Both the position numbers and the translations under genes were made by a program. Positions 1-4,603 of a DNA stretch of 5,689 nucleotides are shown here, piece after piece. The DNA lies in assembly GCA_937988695.1 (NCBI GenBank), contig CALKHM010000148.1:1-5689 (forward strand), read 5' to 3'. The DNA is from an uncultured Microbacterium sp. (GTDB lineage: Bacteria > Actinomycetota > Actinomycetes > Actinomycetales > Microbacteriaceae). Position 1 is the stretch's first letter, and each line of letters opens with the position of its first letter. The notes below the pieces were generated by a model that did not search any database, was not told where the DNA came from, and saw only the letters and a program-made list of their open reading frames with translations.

Positions 1-1
1 C

Positions 2-724
2 GCCCTTGGCTCCCTCGCGGACCCGCGCGTGCTCGACGCCGTATCACCCGGCCCCGGTGAGGGCTTCGACCCCGAAGCGTTCATCCGCGACCGCGGCACG
101 ATGTTCCTGCTGGCAACCGGGTCCGGCGCGGGAGCCAGCGCCGCGCTGGTCGCCGCGCTCGTAGAAGACCTCATCGAGACCGCCCGCCGCCTGGCTGCAC
201 GATCGGCAGGCACCCGGCTCGATCCGCCGATGCTGCTGGCGCTGGACGAGATAGCCAACCTCTCGCCATTGCCGTCGCTGCCGACGCTGATGGCCGAAGG
301 CGGCGGATCGGGGATCACGACCATGCCGGTGCTCCAATCGCTCGCGCAGGCGCGGGACAAGTGGAACGAGCACCAGGCGAGCGCGATCTGGGACGCCTCG
401 ATCGTCAAGGTCATCCTCGGCGGGGCTTCCAACAGCCGGGACTTGCAAGACCTGAGCGCCTTGGTCGGAGAACGCGACGAGTACACCGATTCCGTGACGC
501 TGGGCGACCACGGTAGCCGCTCCAACCAGAGGTCCGTGCGCCGGGTGCCGATCTTCCCGCCCGACCGCATCCGCCGACTCCCGTTCGGGACCGGGATCGT
601 GCTGCTGCGCTCCGCGCCACCGATCGTCACCGACCTGCACCCCTGGCCCAAGCGCCCCGACGCCAGCCAGCTCACCGCCGACCGCGCCGAGATCGAAACC
701 CTGCTCCGTCGCTCCGACACCTGA
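2..724 (+). CDS. VirD4/TraG-family conjugative coupling ATPase, C-terminal part (5' end outside window)
   Basis: Coupling proteins of this family are membrane-anchored hexameric ATPases that deliver the relaxase-DNA complex to a type IV secretion channel during conjugation. The frame is open to the left edge, so the N-terminal membrane segments and Walker A lie outside; about 240 residues are seen. Visible family signatures, numbered from the internal GTG at 29, are the Walker B strand LLALDEIANL (about 69-78), then PLPSLPTLMAEGGGSGI (80-96), LQSLAQAR (102-109) and the ILGGASNSRDLQDLSALVGE stretch (129-148), which resembles the conserved C-terminal ATPase/TraM-recognition region. A late IRRLPFGTGIVLLRSAPP segment (181-198) is also typical of the end of these proteins. 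The GTG at 29 is not the true start. The gene is followed after 80 bp by a DUF4913 gene on the same strand, an arrangement expected in an actinobacterial conjugative element. Family assignment is firm; self-transmissibility is not shown by this fragment. Confidence 0.9.
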   Translation, partial: ALGSLADPRVLDAVSPGPGEGFDPEAFIRDRGTMFLLATGSGAGASAALVAALVEDLIETARRLAARSAGTRLDPPMLLALDEIANLSPLPSLPTLMAEGGGSGITTMPVLQSLAQARDKWNEHQASAIWDASIVKVILGGASNSRDLQDLSALVGERDEYTDSVTLGDHGSRSNQRSVRRVPIFPPDRIRRLPFGTGIVLLRSAPPIVTDLHPWPKRPDASQLTADRAEIETLLRRSDT

Positions 725-726
725 AA

Positions 727-780
727 CGCCGGTCGCAGCAAGGAGCACCTGCCCGCCACAACGGCCCGGCACGACCGGCG
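727..780. repeat. 9-bp inverted repeat in the gap between coupling-protein gene and DUF4913 gene
   Basis: CGCCGGTCG at 727-735 is matched perfectly by CGACCGGCG at 772-780, with a 36-nt loop. It begins 2 nt after the coupling-protein stop and ends before the DUF4913 ribosome binding site. No T-tract follows, so it is not a standard intrinsic terminator. It could shape mRNA stability or translation between the two genes, or be chance in GC-rich DNA. No gene is seen in this gap. Confidence 0.3.
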
Positions 781-793
781 CCGGAGATCAGAC

Positions 794-798
794 AGGAG
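794..798 (+). promoter_or_regulatory. Ribosome binding site of the DUF4913 gene
   Basis: AGGAG lies 6 nt before the ATG at 805, and this supports that start over the several internal starts further on. Confidence 0.7.
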
Positions 799-804
799 CA
801 AAGC

Positions 805-1389
805 ATGTCCGACGAACCCCGCGACGACGCCACGACGAACGACGTTCCCGACTCGGATATGGACGAGATGGACGACGGCTACGACGAGCCGCTGATCGCC
901 GAGCCGCCGCACCCGATCAACTGGAACCTGCTGAGCGCCGAGGACGCCGAGGCCGAGTGGTTGGAGCTCAACCGCTGGGTGAACTGGCTGCGCCACACCT
1001 ACGGGCTCCCCGCCTCCGTGATCCCGCCGGCCTGGCACATGCACCCCGAGCTGCTGTGGGAGCTGAGCGCGCTGCACCTGCACTGGCTGTGCGCCTACGA
1101 CCCCGACCAGAACGGCAGCGCACCGCTCGGCTGGCACCGCGACTTCGCCGACGCCCGCCAGCGGCTCCGCGAATGGGTCGCCGCCTGCGGCACCCGGCTC
1201 GACCACGACCGCCCCACCCGGCAGACCGTCTGGCCCGGTGAAGAACCCGGCGACCCGATCGAGGACATCCCGATCAACGACCGCGACGCCGAGTTCGTGG
1301 AGTTCGTCATGGCCGACGTCCAGGCCCGCCGCGAGGCCGAGGAAGCCTTCTACCGCGACCTCGACCCGGACACCGGAGAAGTGTCGTGA
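805..1389 (+). CDS. DUF4913-like protein, accessory gene of the mobile element
   Basis: This 194-residue soluble protein has no known biochemical function. Residues 1-36 are very acidic and of low complexity (many Asp and Glu) and are probably disordered. The core at about 50-125 matches my memory of DUF4913: a W.ELNRWVNWLRHTYGL block (52-68), then IPPAWHMHPELLWELSALHLHW (73-94), AYDP and GWHRDFADARQRLREW (109-124). The conserved Trp and His residues and the IPP.W..HPE motif are the strongest marks. The C-terminal tail is again charged. DUF4913 genes are often found beside TraG-like genes in actinobacterial conjugative elements and plasmids, so a role in transfer or element maintenance is plausible but inferred. 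Start at 805 is chosen for its AGGAG site. The stop overlaps the next short frame by GTGA, suggesting translational coupling. Confidence 0.8.
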   Translation: MSDEPRDDATTNDVPDSDMDEMDDGYDEPLIAEPPHPINWNLLSAEDAEAEWLELNRWVNWLRHTYGLPASVIPPAWHMHPELLWELSALHLHWLCAYDPDQNGSAPLGWHRDFADARQRLREWVAACGTRLDHDRPTRQTVWPGEEPGDPIEDIPINDRDAEFVEFVMADVQARREAEEAFYRDLDPDTGEVS

Positions 1390-1562
1390 GTTCCCGCATC
1401 GAAACGAAGGAAAGCGCCGAGGTCGCCAACCTCCGTGAGAGAGGCAGGGACCTCGGCGCTTCCTTCCTGCCGCTGTCGAGCGATCAGGCCGACTCGATCA
1501 GGGCTGCTCTGATCGAGTCCATCGGTACTGCTCGTGAGGAACGAAACGCGGAGCGATCTTGA
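1386..1562 (+). CDS. Small hypothetical protein (58 aa), GTG start overlapping the DUF4913 stop
   Basis: A GTG at 1386 shares GTGA with the DUF4913 stop and has GGAGAA at 1375-1380, 5 nt upstream, a good ribosome site. The frame runs 58 codons to a TGA at 1560. The product begins MSSRIETKESAEVANLRE and continues with a short GASFLPLSSDQADSIRAALI segment before a charged, Arg/Glu-rich end. It looks like a helical, hydrophilic protein with no membrane segment or signal peptide, and I do not recognise a family. The overlap and Shine-Dalgarno favour a real, co-translated gene of the mobile element. Against it: its last 65 bp overlap the 3' end of the recombinase gene on the other strand, and two long inverted repeats lie inside it, so the region may instead be a structured convergent intergenic stretch. 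Confidence 0.5.
   Translation: MSSRIETKESAEVANLRERGRDLGASFLPLSSDQADSIRAALIESIGTAREERNAERS
1412..1461. terminator. 13-bp perfect inverted repeat downstream of DUF4913, candidate terminator
   Basis: AAGCGCCGAGGTC at 1412-1424 pairs perfectly with GACCTCGGCGCTT at 1449-1461. The 24-nt loop contains a further CCTC/GAGG pairing (1430-1433 with 1441-1444). A pyrimidine-rich TCCTTCCTGCC follows on the + strand. It sits 22 nt after the DUF4913 stop and so could end + strand transcription, or stop read-through from the recombinase on the other strand. It also falls inside the possible 58-aa gene, which argues against a simple terminator if that gene is real. Confidence 0.5.
1491..1519. repeat. 10-bp perfect inverted repeat spanning the recombinase stop codon
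   Basis: GACTCGATCA at 1491-1500 and TGATCGAGTC at 1510-1519 are perfect inverse copies with a 9-nt loop. The recombinase TGA (complement of 1498-1500) lies in one arm. No T-tract follows on either strand. CGATCAGG is also repeated directly at 1481 and 1495. It may be a bidirectional terminator-like hairpin between convergent transcripts or a protein-binding palindrome; the sequence does not decide. Confidence 0.4.
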
Positions 1563-3033
1563 TGCGGTTCGGGTCGAACTTGCCGCCCAACTGCGGTGCC
1601 TTGACCACGCGAATGTCCAGCAAGAGCTTGACGATCCGTCGCTTCTCCAACAGGTTCAGCCGCTCCCATGCGCTCTCAATGTCCTCGGCCTGCAACAGCC
1701 GAAGCACGTCGTCGTCGGAGACCGGAGGCACCGTCGCCTTCGCCGCCTGCGCAATCTCCGGGTTCAGACGCCGCTCGATGCTCGACAGCATCGTGAGGCT
1801 GATCCTGCCTGCGGCGTATTCCTCGGCGGCCTCGTCAAGCCGCTGGCGAAGCCGCGCCACTTGTGCCTCGGCCTCCTGCACGCGCTCATGCCAGTTCTCG
1901 CTCGGCCCAGCGATCACCGCCAAGCTCTCGGGCTTGGCAAGCCACCCCAACAGGGCGCCAACCACGTAGGCATCAGTGCGAGGGATGTCGATACTGATCC
2001 TCCGGCATCCGACAGTCGGGCAGGCGTAGTTGTCGCGGCGCGTCCCGTCCTTGCGCGGCACCATCCCGTGCAGGCGGACCAGCGGCCCCGAGCAGTAGCC
2101 GCACTTCGCGATGAACGACAGCAGCCACTTCGGATGGCTGTGGTTGTCCTCTTCGACGTACCGGGTGCGGCGTGCTCGATCTTCGAGCACCCGGTTGACC
2201 TGCTCCCAACGGTCACGAGGGATGATCGCCGGCCAGTCCGCCTCACCGATCACCTTGCCCTGATACTTCCGCAGGCCGGCGATCGTCGGGCTCCTGAGCA
2301 TCTGCCGCAGAGTCGAGTTCATCCAGCCGCGCGAGTGGTCAGAGGTCGGCTTCATCGGAGTCGGAACACCGGCCTTGTTCAGACGGGTCACGATCGCGTT
2401 CATCGGAACGCCACTCAGAATCTCGTCCACGGCGTTGACGATGATCGCGGCCTTCTCCGGGTCGATTTCTTGACGGAGAAGCACTCCAGTGTGCTCGTCA
2501 TAGACGCGGCGGTAGCCGAACGGGAGACGGCCGTGCGGCCTGCCCTGCTGCGCGTGCAGGCGCACCGTGCGGAGCTGTCGCTCCCGGATCACCGCGGCGT
2601 CCTTCTCGGCGGTCAGGAACTCCAAGCCCATCATGAAGGCGTCGTCGCTCCTGGCGAAGTCGTAGACCCGTCCCTTCGTCAGATACAGCACCCGGGCCTC
2701 CTGGCACGCGGCGCGGAGCTGGACGTAGGCCAACAGCTCGCGGCCTGCACGCGACGGCTCCCAAGTCACGAAGGCGTCGTACTGCTTGGACGCGATCAGG
2801 CGCAGGGCTTCCTCGAAACCCTCGCGCTCGCGGGTGCGCCACTGCGAGGCGGAGCGGTTGGCGTCGGTGATGACCTTGCCAACGTGCCACGTCTGCTGAT
2901 CGCACCAGGAGCGGCAGTCCGTCTCTTGATCGTCGGTGGACCGCATGAGGTACTGGCGATCCATCGAGGCGCGGGTGTAGATGAGAGCGTTGACCTCATC
3001 ATCGGTCGGTCGGGTGAGTGCTTGCGTTTTCAT
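1498..3033 (-). CDS. Large serine recombinase, probable integrase of the mobile element
   Basis: This 511-residue protein should cut and rejoin att sites through a phosphoserine link, integrating and excising the element. Residues 16-165 form the resolvase-type catalytic domain: YTRAS (19-23) holds the conserved Arg21 and nucleophile Ser23, and WEPSRAGREL (91-100) fits the region of further active-site arginines. A recombinase domain follows: GRLPFGYR (168-175), DPEKAAIIVNAVDEILSG (191-208), and RGWMNSTLRQMLRSPTIAG (235-253). A zinc ribbon is formed by Cys311, Cys314, Cys338 and Cys343, then a coiled coil at about 381-430. Domain order and length are normal, so it appears intact. The frame stays open upstream to 3234, but those 67 residues are antisense to the ABC-F gene across the integration junction, and the family motifs need only 18 residues before Tyr19; the ATG at 3033 is therefore preferred. 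Its ribosome site is weak (GGAG about 12 nt upstream). Type of element (ICE, mobilizable element or phage-like) rests on the neighbouring coupling gene. Confidence 0.93.
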   Translation of the reverse strand: MKTQALTRPTDDEVNALIYTRASMDRQYLMRSTDDQETDCRSWCDQQTWHVGKVITDANRSASQWRTREREGFEEALRLIASKQYDAFVTWEPSRAGRELLAYVQLRAACQEARVLYLTKGRVYDFARSDDAFMMGLEFLTAEKDAAVIRERQLRTVRLHAQQGRPHGRLPFGYRRVYDEHTGVLLRQEIDPEKAAIIVNAVDEILSGVPMNAIVTRLNKAGVPTPMKPTSDHSRGWMNSTLRQMLRSPTIAGLRKYQGKVIGEADWPAIIPRDRWEQVNRVLEDRARRTRYVEEDNHSHPKWLLSFIAKCGYCSGPLVRLHGMVPRKDGTRRDNYACPTVGCRRISIDIPRTDAYVVGALLGWLAKPESLAVIAGPSENWHERVQEAEAQVARLRQRLDEAAEEYAAGRISLTMLSSIERRLNPEIAQAAKATVPPVSDDDVLRLLQAEDIESAWERLNLLEKRRIVKLLLDIRVVKAPQLGGKFDPNRIKIAPRFVPHEQYRWTRSEQP

Positions 3034-3090
3034 GGCGATCAGGTGCTCCGTGCTGTACGGGGTTCCTGATTGCTGGGTGAACCGACCAAC
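3034..3090. other. Probable attachment-site junction (right end of the integrated element)
   Basis: Rightward from about 3076-3079 the + strand encodes GEPTNDLD of an ABC-F ATPase; leftward there is no ABC-F sequence and an in-frame TGA occurs at 3067-3069. The recombinase start lies only about 40 bp away, the usual place for an element end. A short inverted repeat, GGTTC at 3061-3065 and GAACC at 3079-3083, is centred on 3072 and could reflect imperfect att half-site symmetry. The family usually has Asp where the codon at 3076 gives Gly, so chromosomal sequence may begin at or just right of this codon. The exact crossover dinucleotide cannot be fixed without the empty site or the other end. 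Confidence 0.7.
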
Positions 3091-3567
3091 GACCTCGACA
3101 CCGACATGCTCGCCGCGATGGAGGAGCTGCTGGACTCCTGGCCGGGCACGCTCCTGGTGGTCTCGCACGACCGGTACTTCCTGGAGCGGGTCACCGACCA
3201 GCAGTACGCGATCCTCGACGGACACTTCCGGCATCTGCCTGGCGGCGTCGACGAGTACCTGCGTCTGCGAGCCGCCCCTACCCCGGTCGTTGAGCGAGCC
3301 CCGAAGGGGCCAGGCGAAACGAGTGCGCCCGTCGCCGCCGCGCTCATCGGTTCCGGCCTGCGCGCGGCCCAGAAGGAGCTCGCCTCCCTGGAGCGCCGCA
3401 TCGAGCGGCTTCAGCGGCAGGCCTCGGACGCCCGCGTGAAGCTCGCCGACCTCGACCAGTCCGACTACCAGCTCCTCGCCGTCGAGATGGCCAAGATCAC
3501 CGCTCTTGACGACGAGGGATCCGGCCTCGAAGAGCGCTGGCTGGAGCTGTCCGTGCTGATCGGCTGA
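3070..3567 (+). pseudogene. ABC-F family ATPase, C-terminal remnant split by element insertion
   Basis: ABC-F proteins are soluble twin-ATPase factors that bind ribosomes and modulate translation or antibiotic resistance. About 165 codons remain. Numbered from TTG at 3070, they show EPTNDLD (4-10, end of Walker B with D-loop), SWPGTLLVVSHDRYFLERV (23-41) with H-loop His33, then DGHFRHLPGGVDEYLRLR (50-67). A linker follows, then a C-terminal charged coiled coil at about 97-165, as in Uup-like members. Everything upstream (first ATPase domain, inter-domain linker, second Walker A and signature motif) is absent. The Mg-binding Asp before the catalytic Glu is Gly here, and an in-frame stop sits directly upstream, so the fragment cannot be an active ATPase. 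The missing 5' part should lie at the far end of the element. The TTG is not a native start. Residues 72-86 come from a palindromic repeat listed separately. The remnant ends 15 bp from the convergent gene. Confidence 0.85.
3285..3324. repeat. REP-like palindromic repeat lying in frame in the ABC-F linker
   Basis: TCGTTGAGCGAGC leads into a perfect hairpin GCCCC-GAA-GGGGC (3298-3310) and ends with CGAAACGAG; the outer arms TCGTT (3287-3291) and AACGA (3318-3322) are also complementary. This resembles from memory the TCGTTGAGCGAGC...GACGAAACGA repeats scattered between genes in Microbacteriaceae genomes. Here it is translated as VVERAPKGPGETSA, in the linker between the ATPase domain and the C-terminal coiled coil, without breaking the frame. 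Confidence 0.55.
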
Positions 3568-3580
3568 GGCCCGGGTCAGC
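3563..3580. terminator. Weak hairpin at convergent gene ends
   Basis: GCTGA (3563-3567, containing the ABC-F stop) pairs with TCAGC (3576-3580) around a GC-rich 8-nt loop. Only 15 bp separate the two convergent stops. The stem is short and lacks a T-tract, so a role as a shared terminator is only possible. Confidence 0.2.
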
Positions 3581-3582
3581 TC

Positions 3583-4503
3583 TCACGGCGCGGGATCGGC
3601 CGCCGCGAGCAGAGCCCGTGCGAGCTCGAGATCCTGGAGCACGATCCCGGAACTGTCGAAGACCGTGATCGCGTCGGCCGTGATCCGCCCCGGAGCTCTT
3701 CCCGCCAAAACGTCCCCCAGCTGCGTCAGCTCGGCGACAGCCGGGCTGTGCTGCAGCTCGCCGATAACCCGAGCCTGGTCGCGGAGGTCGCAGAACAGCT
3801 GAGCACGGCCCAAGAGCATGGGAGGCAGCTCCTGCTTGCCTGGGGCGTCCGCCCCCATTGCCGAGACGTGCGTGCCCGGTGTGATCCAGGCGTTCTCGAA
3901 CAGCGGTGCCACTGCGGTCGTCGCGGTGACGACCACATCAGCGCTCACGCATCCCTGCTCGGCTCCGACGGCGTCTGCGGGAAGCCTCATCGTGCGCGAG
4001 ATCTCCGCTGCGAACTCGTCTGCGGCTTCCGGACGCCGGCCGACCACGAGGATCTGTTCGAAGTCTCTCACCCTGACCACCGCACGCACCTCGTGAAAGG
4101 CTTGGTGCCCGGTACCGAAGATGGTCAGGACGCGTGCGTCCGGTCGTGCCAGAAGCGACACCGCGAGGGCATCGGCCGCGGCCGTGCGATAGGCGTTCGC
4201 CGCTGCCGCCTCCACCACGGCAGCCACGCGCCCGGTCGCCGTGTCCAGCAACACGATGGTCGAACTGTGCCGCGGCAGACCACGGGCCGTGTTCGACGGC
4301 CAGTAGCTGCCGATCTTGATGCCGGCCGCCTCGGTGGTCGCACCTGACTTGAGCGTGAACCGGTTCTCGCTGGCCGGCGTGCGTGCGACGACGACCGGGA
4401 ACACCTCGCCGTCAGCGGTCGCGCGGAATGCCGCCTTCGCCGCGGACAGCGCCATCTCCTCCGTCACCAGTCGTGCGGTGAGCTCTTCCGGAAGGACTCG
4501 CAT
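3583..4503 (-). CDS. Ornithine cyclodeaminase/mu-crystallin family protein (copy 1)
   Basis: This 306-residue, cytosolic, NAD(P)-dependent family includes ornithine cyclodeaminase, alanine dehydrogenase, lysine cyclodeaminase and ketimine reductases. Visible family features are RFTLKSGA (48-55), GIKIGSYWPSN (61-71), LLDTATGRVAAVVEA (85-99), YRTAAADALAVSLLARP (105-121) with the conserved Arg106-Thr107, the Rossmann loop GTGHQA (130-135), DVVVTATT (189-196), GADAPGKQEL (217-226) and VFDSSGIVLQDL (281-292). Asp219 matches the Asp that is catalytic in ornithine cyclodeaminase, so chemistry on an amino acid or cyclic imine is likely, but the substrate is not determined. Length is normal. The start at 4503 has GAGGTG at 8 nt distance (4512-4517). 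It diverges from a second family member across 100 bp and converges on the ABC-F remnant, so it is probably monocistronic. Confidence 0.88.
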   Translation of the reverse strand: MRVLPEELTARLVTEEMALSAAKAAFRATADGEVFPVVVARTPASENRFTLKSGATTEAAGIKIGSYWPSNTARGLPRHSSTIVLLDTATGRVAAVVEAAAANAYRTAAADALAVSLLARPDARVLTIFGTGHQAFHEVRAVVRVRDFEQILVVGRRPEAADEFAAEISRTMRLPADAVGAEQGCVSADVVVTATTAVAPLFENAWITPGTHVSAMGADAPGKQELPPMLLGRAQLFCDLRDQARVIGELQHSPAVAELTQLGDVLAGRAPGRITADAITVFDSSGIVLQDLELARALLAAADPAP

Positions 4504-4511
4504 GGTCGGGA

Positions 4512-4517
4512 CACCTC
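4512..4517 (-). promoter_or_regulatory. Ribosome binding site of cyclodeaminase-family copy 1
   Basis: GAGGTG on the - strand lies 8 nt before the ATG at 4503-4501 and fixes that start. Confidence 0.6.
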
Positions 4518-4541
4518 ATCGGTCATAGACTCAAGAATCAC

Positions 4542-4570
4542 ATGATATAGAAATTACTATTCCATGTCGC
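4542..4570 (-). promoter_or_regulatory. Candidate sigma70-like promoter for cyclodeaminase-family copy 1
   Basis: On the - strand, GCGACA (4570-4565) as -35 and TATCAT (4547-4542) as -10 are separated by exactly 17 bp. They match 4 of 6 and 5 of 6 consensus bases. The -10 lies about 40 bp before the start codon in an AT-rich stretch that stands out in this GC-rich window. One arm of the nearby inverted repeat falls between the two boxes. Prediction by eye only. Confidence 0.4.
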
Positions 4571-4583
4571 AGAAAAATAGTAA
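4554..4583. promoter_or_regulatory. 8-bp inverted repeat in the divergent promoter region, candidate operator
   Basis: TTACTATT (4554-4561) and AATAGTAA (4576-4583) are perfect inverse copies, centre-to-centre 22 bp, about two helical turns, which suits a dimeric or tetrameric regulator binding one face of DNA. It lies between two divergent paralogous genes and overlaps the predicted promoter of the left one; the right arm ends 10 bp before the ribosome site of the right gene. A binding protein is not encoded in the window, so the regulator is unknown. Confidence 0.45.
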
Positions 4584-4593
4584 AGTGTCATCT

Positions 4594-4599
4594 GGAGGT
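4594..4599 (+). promoter_or_regulatory. Ribosome binding site deciding the GTG start of cyclodeaminase-family copy 2
   Basis: GGAGGT, near the full anti-Shine-Dalgarno match, lies 4 nt before GTG at 4604. No ATG at a suitable position competes, so the GTG start is well supported. Confidence 0.75.
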
Positions 4600-4603
4600 C
4601 ACC

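Noticed and set aside
44..772. Long open frame on the - strand opposite the coupling-protein gene
   Set aside because: No recognisable motif or ribosome site; the + strand frame has clear ATPase signatures.
1534..3069. Long open frame on the + strand opposite the recombinase
   Set aside because: Its product is rich in Arg, His, Leu and Val without any family motif, while the opposite strand encodes a full serine recombinase; it mirrors that gene's codon bias.
3070..3072. TTG as a genuine start for a stand-alone short ABC-F protein
   Set aside because: No Shine-Dalgarno sequence at a suitable distance, and the product would lack Walker A and the signature motif; it is better read as a truncated remnant.
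3034..3234. In-frame 67-residue N-terminal extension of the serine recombinase
   Set aside because: It is antisense to the ABC-F codons, crosses the integration junction and lies upstream of the normal distance to the catalytic YTRAS motif; it exists only because GC-rich DNA stays open.
2981..3439. Alternative + strand frame across the junction
   Set aside because: Ser/Arg/Pro-rich composition typical of an out-of-frame reading; the ABC-F frame explains 3070-3567.
3748..4347. Open frame on the + strand inside cyclodeaminase-family copy 1
   Set aside because: No motifs, and it lies fully within a gene with clear family signatures on the other strand.
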